A stretch of 64,000 nucleotides of DNA from Streptomyces sp. NBC_00289 (GCF_041435115.1 NZ_CP108046.1:5704001-5768000), one strand, 5' to 3'. Shown: positions 42,549-52,007, counted from the stretch's first letter. Numbers and translations are program-made. The notes: generated by a model not told the origin, from the letters alone.

Positions 42549-42578
42549 CCTCACACTTCGGAGGGCCGCGTTGTCGTA
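42549..42578 (+). promoter_or_regulatory. Putative ECF41 promoter of the SnoaL-LUD gene
   Basis: CCTCACA (42549-42555), 17 bp, GTCGTA (42573-42578), 37 bp before the ATG at 42616. The two CCTCACA words form an inverted repeat with an 11-bp gap, so two holoenzymes would face away from each other. Confidence 0.6.
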
Positions 42579-42615
42579 CCGGTGAGGACGACGACAAGAC
42601 GGAGAGGCAACTCTG

Positions 42616-43806
42616 ATGAACGACTTCCAGGCCATCGCGGACCGCGTCGAGATCGAGGCACTGCGCGGCGAGTTCACCGACGCGGCGATGATGCGCGACC
42701 GGCCGCGCCTGGCCTCGCTGTTCACACCGGACGGTGCCCTGCGCATGCCCAACATCCCCGTCGAGCAGGTCGGCCGGGAGGAGATCCGTGCCGGGGGCGA
42801 ACGGCTGCAGAGCCAGTGGGACTTCTTCGTCCAGACCACACACCCCGGCACGATCCTGCTCGACGGCGACACCGCGACCGGCCGCGCCTACATCCAGGAA
42901 CTCGCGCGCACCCTCGACGGGCGCCAGGGCCTGAACTACGCCGTCTACCACGACCGTTACCAGCGCACAGAGGAAGGCTGGAGGTTCGCCGAGCGGGTGT
43001 ACGAGGTCAGGTACCTCGACACCTCCCCACTGGCCGGCACGGCTCCCCACGCGGAGCGGGCCGCCGGAACCGACCCGGCGGACGCCACGGCCAACCCGGC
43101 AGTCCCCGCGGAAGCTACGACCAGCCCGGCAGTCCCCGCGGATGCCACGGCCACCCCCACAATCCCCGCGGACGTCACGGCGATCCCGGATCCGGTCGCC
43201 TCCTTCGCCGAACCGGCATCGGCCGAACGACTGGAGCGGGTGGCCGCCGCGCTGCGCGCCAACGGCTTCGCCGCCGAGATCCTCGACGACGCCGCGGCCG
43301 CGCGCGCCCGCGTCAAGGACCTGGTCCCCGAGGGCGCCGGCGTGTTCACCGGAGCCAGCGAGACCCTCCGGCTGTCCGGCATCGACGAGGACATCAACAC
43401 CGGCGGCCGGTACGACGCCATCAGGCCGCGCGTCCTGGCCATCGACCGTGCCACCGGTGCCGACGAGATCCGCAGGCTGTCCGCCGTCCCCGACTTCGTC
43501 GTCAACAGCGTCGCCGCCGTCACCGAGACCGGCTCGCTCGTCCTCGCCTCGGGCAGCGGCAGCCAACTCCCCGCCAACGCGGGCGGCGCCGCCCACGCGA
43601 TCTGGGTCGTCGGCGCGCAGAAGGTGGTGCCCGACCTGCGCACAGCGCTGCGCCGCGTCGAGGAGTACGCCCTCGTACTGGAGAACGTCCGCGCCCAGGC
43701 GGTGTACGGGATGCCCAGCGCCGTCAACCGCCTGCTCGTCCTCAACGCGGAACCGCGCCCAGGACGCGGCACCGTGCTGCTTCTCCGAGAGGCCATCGGA
43801 TACTGA
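42616..43806 (+). CDS. SnoaL-like/LUD-domain fusion protein
   Basis: A 396-residue fusion. Residues 1-135 are a SnoaL/NTF2-like cone (RGEFTDAAMMRDRPRLASLF, TGRAYIQELARTLDGR). Then comes a low-complexity linker with three diverged NPAVPAEAT-type units, and from about 195 a LUD domain of the LutC/YkgG type (ILDDAAAARARVKDLVPEGA, FTGASETLRLSGIDEDIN, AVTETGSLVLASGSGSQLPA). LutC-type proteins belong to lactate-utilisation or redox complexes. The SnoaL part resembles the kind of domain fused to the sigma factor next door. GGAGAGG precedes the ATG. Confidence 0.78.
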   Translation: MNDFQAIADRVEIEALRGEFTDAAMMRDRPRLASLFTPDGALRMPNIPVEQVGREEIRAGGERLQSQWDFFVQTTHPGTILLDGDTATGRAYIQELARTLDGRQGLNYAVYHDRYQRTEEGWRFAERVYEVRYLDTSPLAGTAPHAERAAGTDPADATANPAVPAEATTSPAVPADATATPTIPADVTAIPDPVASFAEPASAERLERVAAALRANGFAAEILDDAAAARARVKDLVPEGAGVFTGASETLRLSGIDEDINTGGRYDAIRPRVLAIDRATGADEIRRLSAVPDFVVNSVAAVTETGSLVLASGSGSQLPANAGGAAHAIWVVGAQKVVPDLRTALRRVEEYALVLENVRAQAVYGMPSAVNRLLVLNAEPRPGRGTVLLLREAIGY

Positions 43807-43846
43807 GCCGGCCCAGGGCGTCCCGGGGCAGTACACCGCCGTACAC

Positions 43847-44614
43847 CTAGCGGACCTCGACCCGGTCGCCCTGAGACGTCACCCCGGTGGCGACGGTGTT
43901 GTGGGTGAACCGCCAGCGCCAGGTGCCCGTCGCGTTCGCGGTGACCGTCGTACGCAGCTTGCCCGCGCTGTCGGTGGTGACCGTTCTGACGTTCTTGAAG
44001 GTGTCGGTGCGGGACTTGCGGAACTGGAGGATCACGGACTTGCCCGCGTAGCCGTCGTAGACGCCGGTGTCCCAGTCGGCCCGCCGGAGTGAGCCTGTGA
44101 CGGTGAGCTTTCCGCCCTTGTCGACCGGCTCGGGTGCGGCCTGGGCACTCTCCATCCTGGTGTGCCGCTTGACGCTGAACGGTGCGCCCGGCGACAGGTG
44201 GTGGAAGTCGCCGTCGTGGGCGACGGCCTTGGCCCTGAAGTGCCACAGACCCGCCGCGCTGTTGCGCAGATCCTGTGCGTCCGTGCCGTCCGGCGAGAGC
44301 GGGAAGCTGTAGGCGCACCGCATGGTGGTCGCGCTCTGTACGGTGCACTCGTTTCGGGTGGGACGGATGACGAGCCCGTCGGGGCCCACCACCTTGGGGC
44401 CGATGACGCTGTCGATCCCGGAGTCGTCCGTGGCGGTCACCGTGACGCCGACCGACGTCCCGAGCGTGGCACCGACGGCGGTGGTCGGCTTGGAGACGGC
44501 GACGGACGTGATACGGGCGTCTCCCGCGGTCGTGTCGGCGCGGGCGCCGGGCGCCACGGCGGCGAGAACGACCAGAGGAGCGACGGTGAGGACGGCCGCG
44601 TAGGGCTTGCGCAT
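43847..44614 (-). CDS. Secreted protein with Ig-like domains, function unknown
   Basis: A 255-residue protein with a Sec signal peptide (basic start, hydrophobic core, likely cleavage after GARA). The mature part looks like two beta-sandwich units: ITSVAVSKPTTAVGATLGTS with a Cys pair (NECTVQSATTMRCAY), and GGKLTVTGSLRRADWD to the end. No enzyme motif is visible. The ATG at 44614 follows GGGAGA. It may bind a surface or ligand outside the cell. Similar small exported proteins of unknown role are common in Streptomyces. Confidence 0.65.
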   Translation of the reverse strand: MRKPYAAVLTVAPLVVLAAVAPGARADTTAGDARITSVAVSKPTTAVGATLGTSVGVTVTATDDSGIDSVIGPKVVGPDGLVIRPTRNECTVQSATTMRCAYSFPLSPDGTDAQDLRNSAAGLWHFRAKAVAHDGDFHHLSPGAPFSVKRHTRMESAQAAPEPVDKGGKLTVTGSLRRADWDTGVYDGYAGKSVILQFRKSRTDTFKNVRTVTTDSAGKLRTTVTANATGTWRWRFTHNTVATGVTSQGDRVEVR

Positions 44615-44745
44615 GGTTCTCCCGGAAACGAGGGACCGGATCACGGCCCGGATGTGGGGGAGACCCGCGAGGACGTCACCGAGTTGTACGGACGCTCATC
44701 CGGGCATCGGAATCCCTTGTTCGGAGTAGCTGGGAAGATGCGTCG

Positions 44746-45357
44746 GTGAGCCACTTCTCCTACTCGCCCACCGGTCCCGGTCGTGACCGCGAACCTCCAC
44801 CGCAGCCCAGGCCGGCCGATCCCGGCCGGTGGCCGAAGCTGGAGGCGGCGCTCGCCGTGGTCAACCGTGACGTGACGGCGACCCTGCCGGACCAGGACGC
44901 CCTGATCCTGATGCTTGCCCCGTCCCGGGAGTCCCCGCCCGGCAGCGGGGCCGACGGCGATCAGATCTACGTGGCGATGCCGGACGGCCGCTGGCAGGGC
45001 AACGCGGTGAACGCGAGTGATGTGGAGGCCGGAGACCCGCCGGAGCCGGACGACGCGACCACGGTCCTGACCGTGGTCGCGGGGGCGGCGCAGGAGACCG
45101 TCATGGAGTTGCTGTGGCAGGCGTGGCCGGTCTGCCGGGAGCACAAGACCGGAATGCATCCGCGCCCGCCCGGGACCACGGCGGACTGGTACCCGGACCG
45201 CACGGACGCGGCCGCCCCACCGGTGTGGTGGTGCCGGGGCGGCCGGACCGGCGAATGCCACGACGTCGCCGAGGTGGGCAAGCTGACAGCCACCCTGCCG
45301 GGCAAGCAACGGCGCGAACTGCGGCGCGGGGAGCGCAAAGAGGACGGCCGCCGCTAA
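44746..45357 (+). CDS. Hypothetical protein
   Basis: A 203-residue soluble protein without a family I recognise. The N-terminus is Pro/Arg-rich, the middle (LIYVAMPDGRWQGNAV-like and VLTVVAGAAQETVMELLWQA) looks folded, and the C-terminal half has Cys-x-x-x-His and WWCRGGRTGECHDVAEVG, which could bind a metal. A GTG at 44746 with GGAAG upstream is the probable start. Codon usage has normal Streptomyces bias, so it is probably real. Confidence 0.6.
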   Translation: MSHFSYSPTGPGRDREPPPQPRPADPGRWPKLEAALAVVNRDVTATLPDQDALILMLAPSRESPPGSGADGDQIYVAMPDGRWQGNAVNASDVEAGDPPEPDDATTVLTVVAGAAQETVMELLWQAWPVCREHKTGMHPRPPGTTADWYPDRTDAAAPPVWWCRGGRTGECHDVAEVGKLTATLPGKQRRELRRGERKEDGRR

Positions 45358-45871
45358 ATGACGACGGCCGTAGACAACCACGCGTTACGGTCGGCACCGA
45401 CCAGCTGATCGAGGAGGCGCCCCCCATGGCTGTCCGTTCCCCCCGCGGACATGGACCCGCACGTCCCGCCCGGCTTCGCCGACCCGGGACCGCCGCCTCC
45501 ACTGGAAGCCGAGAGCGGCCGAGGCCTCCACCTGGTCCGGGCCTGCGCGGCGTGGCCGGGCTGTCGCCCACCGCCTTCAGGAACGGCTCCACCGTCTCTG
45601 GTGGCATGGCCCAGCCCCACAGCCGGATGGGGAGGTGTGCAGAGGGGTCGTCGCCGTTCTCCGACGAGCCGCCGCTGTCCCTTTCGGCCCACCAGTGGCC
45701 ATGGGGAAACATCTCCAGCAGCGGTGACAGGGACTCCGCCGAGGAGACCACCGCCTCGAAATCGACTTCGAGGTCCCTGAGATCGGCGATCTCCAGCAAC
45801 CGCTCGACAACCCCCAGCCCTTCCGAAAGATCCGACGTCCGCAGAATGGGCTGCGCATACGAGTTGGACAT
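45101..45871 (-). CDS. Hypothetical protein with unreliable 3' half
   Basis: The first 105 codons (SNSYAQPILRTSDLSEGLGV, LEVDFEAVVSSAESLSPLLE, LRLWGWAMPPETVEPF-type text) look like a real cytosolic protein, but I know no family. After about 45556 the frame stays open to 45101 only as Arg/Pro/Gly-rich shadow, and it runs antisense into the gene at 44746. The gene has probably lost its true end at a junction near 45556, where a decayed HATPase fragment begins on the other strand. Treat as truncated. Confidence 0.45.
   Translation of the reverse strand: MSNSYAQPILRTSDLSEGLGVVERLLEIADLRDLEVDFEAVVSSAESLSPLLEMFPHGHWWAERDSGGSSENGDDPSAHLPIRLWGWAMPPETVEPFLKAVGDSPATPRRPGPGGGLGRSRLPVEAAVPGRRSRAGRAGPCPRGERTAMGGASSISWSVPTVTRGCLRPSSFSGGRPLCAPRAAVRAVACPAGWLSACPPRRRRGIRRSGRPGTTTPVGRPRPCGPGTSPPWSRAGADAFRSCAPGRPATPATATP
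45363..45555 (+). pseudogene. Decayed HATPase/anti-sigma-like fragment
   Basis: Two plus-strand frames together read VTVGTDQLIEEAPPM and then DMDPHVPPGFADPG, LEAESGRGLHLVRACAA. The last is the ESGRGLxLV box at the C-terminus of anti-sigma-type ATP-binding proteins. A frameshift separates the parts, and the rest of the gene is missing on both sides. Confidence 0.5.
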
Positions 45872-45902
45872 GGCCGGTCAGTCTGCCACCGGCCAACTCC
45901 CG

Positions 45903-47426
45903 CTAGCGACCGAGAAACACCGGGTTCGTGAACGCCGCCAACGCTCCCGGCGACGGGCCCGCCGCCACCTCGTGCCGCAACTCCGCCCGTACGTAAGCCG
46001 CGTAGGCCGGAGTCGTCCGCCACTCCGCGACGCCCGTGCCCGACACCGGGAGCGGGGGGCTCGTGAACAGGACGCCCTGGTCCGTCACGAAGCGGATCGT
46101 GCAGCGTGGGGCGCCTGAGACCTCCAACCGCACCGTCACCGGCGTGTCCCGGGAGACCTCCAACCGGTCGCCGACGCCCGCCTGTTCGCCCCGGCCGCCT
46201 GTCGCCGTCATCGACAGCGACACCCGCGACGACTCCGCGACATACGACCGTCCCGCCCGGATCCCCTCCAGGATCGCCTCCCGCGTCAGGTCGTCGGCCA
46301 GGACCACCGTCTGGGGGAGCCCCACCGTGTCCGGGTCGCGGTGGGCGTCGCTGTTGCCCATCGCCGGGATCCAGTCCCGGCCGCCCTCGCGCGTGGACGC
46401 GACCAGCATGCTGTCCCAGTCGGCCAACGCGACCTCGTCGTCCGGGGTGTACGGCCCGTTCCACACCTCGACCGCGTCCGCCTCGGAGAAGCCGAACTTC
46501 CAGTTGCAGCCGATGCAGGTGGCGTGCGGGTGGGCCGGGACCACCAGGCCGCCGGCGTGGCGGATCCGGCGGGCGAAGCGGCCGAAGCGGTTGTCGCGGG
46601 CCCGGTAACGCCAGTCCACGAACGTCCCCGGGTCCGTGCCCAGCGCCAGCACATGGCCGTTACGGGTGGTGATCTCCTCGCCCAGCATGACCAGGAGGTC
46701 GTCGCCGGCCACGTCCGCCCAGTGCGCGTGCCCCGCGTTCGTGTTGTGCTCCGAGGTGTTGACGAAGTCCAGGCCCGCCGCCCGGGCGAGGGCCGCGATC
46801 TCCGCCGGGGTGCGGCGGCCGTCCGAGTGCCAGGAGTGCAGGTGGCAGTCGCCCCGGTACCAGGCCCGGCCCCGCCCCTTGGCGCGCGTCGGCGGATACA
46901 CCGGAGGTACGGCCGCGCCCGGCTCGCCGTGGGTCAGCGTGACCGTGATCTCGTACGACAGGCCCTGCGGGGCGACCGTGTACGGGCCCAGCGCGATGTG
47001 CCAGGTGCCCTCCCGCACCGGGCCGGGGAGGTATCCCGGCGTCGCCTCGTCCGCGCGGAGGAAGAACTCCGTGCGCGCCCCGCCCGACCAGCCCCGGAAG
47101 CCCCGGCCGCCCAGGTCCGTGCCGCGCTCGTCGAAGATGCCGATGTCGAGCGCGTTGCCCGCGGTGCCGGCCGGGACGGACGGCCTGTCGTAGGTGTACG
47201 CGACCTTGATCTCCCGTACACCGGACGGGACTTCGACGGGTACGTACACGAAGTCCGGGGAGCCGGTGGGCAGGGTGCCGCGCACCGTCCTCGTCTCCTG
47301 GCCGCCGGCGCGGCCGGCCGCTGACGCGAAGCTCACGCTTCCCAACGTAAGCGCGGCGGCGGCGCCCGTCACGAACAACGCGCGTCTGCCCGGGCCGGAG
47401 GTCCCGCCGTGGTCGTCCTCGCACAT
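45903..47426 (-). CDS. Exported PHP-domain metallohydrolase (CehA/McbA type)
   Basis: A 507-residue protein with a Tat-like signal (GRRALFVTGAAAALTLG, ending ASA). An N-terminal beta domain precedes a PHP phosphoesterase/carbamate-hydrolase domain with metal-binding motifs GDCHLHSWHSDGR, NTSEHNTN, PAHPHATCIGC and GNSDAHRDPD. CehA/McbA-type relatives hydrolyse carbamates or phosphoesters outside the cell. I chose the ATG at 47426, preceded by GGGAGCAGC; a longer GTG start at 47510 is possible. Single gene. Confidence 0.8.
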   Translation of the reverse strand: MCEDDHGGTSGPGRRALFVTGAAAALTLGSVSFASAAGRAGGQETRTVRGTLPTGSPDFVYVPVEVPSGVREIKVAYTYDRPSVPAGTAGNALDIGIFDERGTDLGGRGFRGWSGGARTEFFLRADEATPGYLPGPVREGTWHIALGPYTVAPQGLSYEITVTLTHGEPGAAVPPVYPPTRAKGRGRAWYRGDCHLHSWHSDGRRTPAEIAALARAAGLDFVNTSEHNTNAGHAHWADVAGDDLLVMLGEEITTRNGHVLALGTDPGTFVDWRYRARDNRFGRFARRIRHAGGLVVPAHPHATCIGCNWKFGFSEADAVEVWNGPYTPDDEVALADWDSMLVASTREGGRDWIPAMGNSDAHRDPDTVGLPQTVVLADDLTREAILEGIRAGRSYVAESSRVSLSMTATGGRGEQAGVGDRLEVSRDTPVTVRLEVSGAPRCTIRFVTDQGVLFTSPPLPVSGTGVAEWRTTPAYAAYVRAELRHEVAAGPSPGALAAFTNPVFLGR

Positions 47427-47646
47427 GCTGCTGCTCCCAGGGTGTCGTGAGTGACAGGGCGTGGGTGGTGCAGTGGTGGTGGAGCGGTGGCGCTCTGGTC
47501 GCGCGTTCAACCCTGGTATTCAGGCGTGAACCGCCGTGGGTGAAAAGGGGGACGGCGGATTGCGGAAAGGAACCGGCCGCACGGTGTGAATACGATGCCG
47601 ACCAGTCGGTATCGACAGATGGGGCGCGCCCCGGTACAGATGGGTC

Positions 47647-48522
47647 ATGCGTATCTCCGTGACGATCTTCCTCACCGACGAGACGATCACCCCCACCCGG
47701 CTCGCCCGTGAGCTGGAGCAGCGGGGCTTCGCCGGGCTCTACCTGCCCGAGCACACCCACATCCCGGTCGAGCGCACCAGCCCCTACCCGGCGGGCGGCG
47801 AGCTGCCGCCCGAGTACGGCCGTACGCTCGACCCCTTCGTCGCGCTCGGCCAGGCGGCCGCCGTCACCGAGGGTCTCGGCCTCGGCACCGGCATCACGCT
47901 CGTCGCCCAGCACGACCCGATCGGCCTCGCCAAGCAGATCGCGACCCTGGACCACCTGTCCGGCGGGCGCTTCACCCTCGGCCTGGGCTTCGGCTGGAAC
48001 GTGGAGGAGGCCGCCGACCACGGTGTGGAGTGGCGGACCCGGCGTGAACTCGTACGGGACCGGATGGGTCTGATGCGGGCGTTGTGGAGTGATGAACCGA
48101 CCGCCTACGACGGCGAGTTCGGGAGCGTCCGGGCCAGCACCGCCTATCCCAAGCCGGTCCAGAAGCCGCGCGGTCCGGTCGTCGGTCCGCGCACGCTCGT
48201 CGGCGGGGCGGCCGGTCCGAAGCTGTTCGCGCACATCTGTGAGTACGCCGACGGGTGGCTGCCGATCGGCGGGCGCGGCCTGTCCGAGTCGCTGCCCCTG
48301 CTGCGCGCCGCATGGGCCGACGCGGGCCGTGACCCGGCCGGCCTCCAGGTCGTCCCGTACGCCGTCCAGCCGAGCCCCGGCAAGCTCGCCCACTACGCCG
48401 AGCTCGGCGTCGAGGAGACCGTCGTACAGCTGCCGCCGGCGGGGGAGGCGGAGGTGCTGCGCCTGCTGGACGCGTACGCGCCCTTCATCGGTGGAGGCGA
48501 CGGTTCCGCGCGCGCGGTGTGA
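47647..48522 (+). CDS. LLM-class F420-dependent oxidoreductase
   Basis: A 291-residue TIM-barrel enzyme of the TIGR03619 F420-dependent group: ARELEQRGFAGLYLPEHTHI, AKQIATLDHLSGGRFTLGLG, FGWNVEEAADHGVEW and a late GVEETVVQLPPAGEAEVLR. It transfers hydride to or from F420 on an unknown substrate. It lies 69 bp upstream of fbiC in the same direction, so both could share a transcript. No copy of the TetR palindrome is present here. Confidence 0.85.
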   Translation: MRISVTIFLTDETITPTRLARELEQRGFAGLYLPEHTHIPVERTSPYPAGGELPPEYGRTLDPFVALGQAAAVTEGLGLGTGITLVAQHDPIGLAKQIATLDHLSGGRFTLGLGFGWNVEEAADHGVEWRTRRELVRDRMGLMRALWSDEPTAYDGEFGSVRASTAYPKPVQKPRGPVVGPRTLVGGAAGPKLFAHICEYADGWLPIGGRGLSESLPLLRAAWADAGRDPAGLQVVPYAVQPSPGKLAHYAELGVEETVVQLPPAGEAEVLRLLDAYAPFIGGGDGSARAV

Positions 48523-48591
48523 CGAACGGCCGTCGGGGACAAAACGGGCAGCGCCTGCCTGTCCTGATCACCTCGCTCGTATGCTCGAAGG

Positions 48592-51177
48592 ATGACGACC
48601 TCCGCGACCACCGGAACCGGCCCCACCGAGAACTCCATGCGTCGCGCCCTGAAACGGGCCCGGGACGGCGTCGCGCTCGACGTCGCCGAGGCGGCGGTGC
48701 TCCTGCAGGCACGCGGCGAGGCCCTCGACGACCTCGCCGCGTCGGCCGCCCGGGTGCGGGACGCGGGCCTGGAGGCGGCCGGCCGGCCCGGGGTCATCAC
48801 GTACTCGAAGAGCGTCTTCATCCCCCTCACCCGGCTGTGCCGGGACAAGTGCCACTACTGCACCTTCGTGACCGTGCCGGGCAAGCTGCGCCGGGCCGGC
48901 CACGGGATGTTCATGTCGCCGGACGAGGTGCTCGACGTGGCCCGTCGCGGCGCCGCCCTCGGCTGCAAGGAAGCCCTGATCACCCTCGGCGACAAGCCCG
49001 AGGACCGCTGGCCCGAGGCACGCGAGTGGCTCGACGCGCACGGCTACGACGACACGATCGCCTACGTCCGCGCCATCTCCATCCGCATCCTGGAGGAGAC
49101 CGGGCTGCTGCCCCACCTCAACCCCGGCGTGCTGAGCTGGACCGACTTCCAGCGGCTCAAGCCCGTCGCCCCGTCCATGGGCATGATGCTGGAGACGACC
49201 GCGACCCGGCTGTGGTCCGAGCCCGGCGGCCCGCACCACGGCTCCCCGGACAAGGAACCGGCCGTACGGCTGCGCGTCCTGGAGGACGCCGGCCGCTCCT
49301 CCGTGCCCTTCACCTCCGGCGTCCTGATCGGGATCGGTGAGACGTTCGAGGAACGCGCCGAGTCCCTGTTCGCGCTGCGGAAGGTCTCCCGGGCCTACCA
49401 CGGCATCCAGGAACTGATCATCCAGAACTTCCGCGCCAAGCCGGACACGGCCATGCGCGGCATGCCGGACGCCGAACTCGACGAGCTCGTCGCGACGGTC
49501 GCGGTGGCCCGGCACATCATGGGCCCGAGCGGCTGCATCCAGGCACCGCCGAACCTGGTCGACGCCGAGTACGAGCGGCTCATCGGCGCCGGCATCGACG
49601 ACTGGGGCGGGGTCTCCCCGCTGACCATCGACCACGTCAACCCCGAGCGCCCCTGGCCGCAGATCGAGGAGCTCGCCGCGAAGTCCGCGGCGGCCGGGTT
49701 CGAGCTGCGCGAACGGCTCTGCGTGTACCCCGAGTTCGTCACCCGGGGCGAGCCCTGGCTGGACCCGCGGCTGCTGCCGCATGTCCGGGCGCTCGCCGAC
49801 CCGGAGACGGGGCTCGCCCGGCCGGACGCGGTGGTCGAGGGCCACCCGTGGCAGGAGCCGGAGGAGGCGTTCACCTCCTCCGGCCGTACGGATCTGCACG
49901 CGTCGATCGACACCGAAGGCCGTACGTCCGACCGCCGCGACGACTTCGACGAGGTGTACGGCGACTGGGCCGCCCTGCGCGAGGCGGCCGTGCCCGGCAT
50001 GGTTCCGGAGCGCATCGACACCGACGTACGGGACGCGCTGCGCACCGCGGCAGACGACCCGACGCGGCTGACGGACGCCGAGGCGCTCGCCCTGCTGCAC
50101 GCGGACGGCCCGGCGCTGGACGCCCTCACGCGGATCGCCGACGACGTGCGGAAGTCGGTGGTGGGCGACGACGTCACCTACATCGTCACGCGGAACATCA
50201 ACTTCACGAACGTCTGCTACACCGGCTGCCGCTTCTGCGCCTTCGCGCAGCGCCGCACCGACGCCGACGCGTACACGCTCTCCCTGGACCAGGTCGCGGA
50301 CCGGGCGGAGCAGGCCTGGGAGGTCGGCGCGGTCGAGGTGTGCATGCAGGGCGGCATCCACCCGGACCTGCCGGGCACGGCGTACTTCGACATCGCGAAG
50401 GCCGTGAAGGAGCGGGTGCCGGGCATGCACGTGCACGCCTTCTCGCCGATGGAGGTCGTCAACGGCGCGACCCGCACCGGCCTGTCCATCCGCGAGTGGC
50501 TGACGGCGGCGAAGGAGGCCGGTCTCGACTCCATCCCCGGCACGGCGGCGGAGATCCTCGACGACGAGGTCCGCTGGATCCTGACCAAGGGCAAGCTGCC
50601 GACGGCGACCTGGATCGAGGTCGTCACGACCGCGCACGAGCTGGGCATCCGCTCGTCGTCCACGATGATGTACGGGCATGTGGACCAGCCCCGCCACTGG
50701 CTCGGCCACCTGCGCACGCTGGCCGGCATCCAGCAGCGGACCGGCGGCTTCACGGAGTTCGTCACGCTGCCCTTCATCCACACGAACGCGCCGGTCTACC
50801 TGGCGGGCATCGCGCGCCCGGGCCCGACGATGCGGGACAACCGGGCGGTCACGGCGATGGCCCGGCTGCTGCTCCACCCGTACATCCCCAACATCCAGAC
50901 CAGCTGGGTGAAACTCGGCACGGAGGGCGCGGCGGAGATGCTCCGCTCGGGAGCCAACGACCTGGGCGGCACACTGATGGAGGAGACGATCTCGCGGATG
51001 GCGGGCTCGTCCTACGGCTCGTACAAGTCGGTGAAGGACCTGATCGCGGTGGCGGAGGCGGCCGGACGCCCGTCGAAGCCGCGCACGACCCTCTACGGAC
51101 CGGTGCCGGAGGAACGGCAGCGGGCGGCGACGGTGTCGGACGGTCATCTGCCCGAGCTGTTGCCGGTGCTGGACTGA
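48592..51177 (+). CDS. fbiC: FO synthase FbiC (F420 biosynthesis)
   Basis: An 861-residue bifunctional radical-SAM protein combining CofG- and CofH-type halves. The iron-sulfur cluster motifs are CRDKCHYC near residue 82 and CYTGCRFC near 543. It joins tyrosine with the flavin precursor 5-amino-6-ribitylaminouracil to make FO, the chromophore of F420. Other diagnostic text includes [20 protein letters not shown] and [20 protein letters not shown]. It is unusual only in its surroundings: several F420-type enzymes lie within 35 kb (18635, 33500, 40111, 47647). Confidence 0.93.
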   Translation: MTTSATTGTGPTENSMRRALKRARDGVALDVAEAAVLLQARGEALDDLAASAARVRDAGLEAAGRPGVITYSKSVFIPLTRLCRDKCHYCTFVTVPGKLRRAGHGMFMSPDEVLDVARRGAALGCKEALITLGDKPEDRWPEAREWLDAHGYDDTIAYVRAISIRILEETGLLPHLNPGVLSWTDFQRLKPVAPSMGMMLETTATRLWSEPGGPHHGSPDKEPAVRLRVLEDAGRSSVPFTSGVLIGIGETFEERAESLFALRKVSRAYHGIQELIIQNFRAKPDTAMRGMPDAELDELVATVAVARHIMGPSGCIQAPPNLVDAEYERLIGAGIDDWGGVSPLTIDHVNPERPWPQIEELAAKSAAAGFELRERLCVYPEFVTRGEPWLDPRLLPHVRALADPETGLARPDAVVEGHPWQEPEEAFTSSGRTDLHASIDTEGRTSDRRDDFDEVYGDWAALREAAVPGMVPERIDTDVRDALRTAADDPTRLTDAEALALLHADGPALDALTRIADDVRKSVVGDDVTYIVTRNINFTNVCYTGCRFCAFAQRRTDADAYTLSLDQVADRAEQAWEVGAVEVCMQGGIHPDLPGTAYFDIAKAVKERVPGMHVHAFSPMEVVNGATRTGLSIREWLTAAKEAGLDSIPGTAAEILDDEVRWILTKGKLPTATWIEVVTTAHELGIRSSSTMMYGHVDQPRHWLGHLRTLAGIQQRTGGFTEFVTLPFIHTNAPVYLAGIARPGPTMRDNRAVTAMARLLLHPYIPNIQTSWVKLGTEGAAEMLRSGANDLGGTLMEETISRMAGSSYGSYKSVKDLIAVAEAAGRPSKPRTTLYGPVPEERQRAATVSDGHLPELLPVLD

Positions 51178-51243
51178 CCGACAGGGCAGTCACAGTACGA
51201 TGATCGGACCCCCGTGTGGAGGGGTCCGTAACTGAGGAGATGC

Positions 51244-51810
51244 GTGCCCGTGTCTGCCCGACTTCCCTCGTGGGCCTGGGTGTCCGGCCTGACGGTGGGA
51301 GCGATAGCGGCCGTCGTCGTCCTGGCAACGCAGGCGGACCGCGGGGCCCACCCCGTCGCCACCGCCGCGCGGCCCAGCGCCTCGGCGTCCACGGGCGCGC
51401 ATCCCAAGCCGACCAGGAGCGCGGCCCCGGCCGCCGTGCCCAAGGACTCCGGAACCGGGCGCCGCATCGTCTACTCCCTCGGCCAGAAGCGGCTGTGGCT
51501 GGTCGACGCGAGCGACGCGTCCCGCCGCACCTTCACGGTCTGGCCCGGCACGGTCAGCCCGGACCCCGGCTCGTACACGGTGTCGCTGCGCCGGGACGCC
51601 ATCACGGGTTCCGACGGCGTGAAGATCGAGCACGTCGTGTACTTCGGCGCCAAGTCCGGCGTCAACTTCGCCTTCTCCAACGCCCTGGACGGCTCCTCAC
51701 CCCCACCGGCCGCGAACGTCCAGACGGGCGGCATCCGCATGCGCAAGGCGGACGGCACGGCCCTGTGGACCTTCGGCTCGACGGCCACCAAGGTGAGGGT
51801 GGTCGAGTAG
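51244..51810 (+). CDS. Membrane-anchored L,D-transpeptidase-like protein lacking the catalytic Cys
   Basis: A 188-residue protein with an N-terminal transmembrane segment and a Ser/Ala/Pro linker. The remaining domain resembles YkuD L,D-transpeptidases: SLGQKRLWLVDASDASRRTF at the start, IEHVVYFGAKSGVNFAFSN, then TGGIRMRKADGTALW where active enzymes read HGC(V/I)RM. The Cys and the preceding His are replaced, so peptidoglycan cross-linking is unlikely; it may be a binding or regulatory relative. GAGGAG lies 4 nt before the GTG. Confidence 0.65.
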   Translation: MPVSARLPSWAWVSGLTVGAIAAVVVLATQADRGAHPVATAARPSASASTGAHPKPTRSAAPAAVPKDSGTGRRIVYSLGQKRLWLVDASDASRRTFTVWPGTVSPDPGSYTVSLRRDAITGSDGVKIEHVVYFGAKSGVNFAFSNALDGSSPPPAANVQTGGIRMRKADGTALWTFGSTATKVRVVE

Positions 51811-52007
51811 CGGGCGCGACGAGCCCTCCGGTCGGGCGTCGCGGCGACCCGCGACGGGCCCGGTCGAGCCTCGCGGAGACACGCTTCGATCGTTCGTGAC
51901 CAGTCCGGGCACACTTCGCATATCAATCCGCGCCCAGAACCGACCGTCCCCGTTCGATTACAGTGCTGAGCTGTCGGGCGCGCGGGCGATGGGTCAGGGA
52001 GGTCTTG

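Noticed and set aside
41527..43836. 769-residue frame extending the sigma factor upstream
   Set aside because: The extension covers the divergent promoter and the opposite gene; the ATG at 42465 has a good ribosome site and gives the family start.
48568..51147. 859-residue minus-strand open frame opposite fbiC
   Set aside because: Shadow frame; fbiC carries both radical-SAM motifs in the plus strand.
51173..51198. CTGACC...CAGTCA after fbiC as a further operator
   Set aside because: The spacing between half-sites is much larger than 3 bp and the halves are imperfect.
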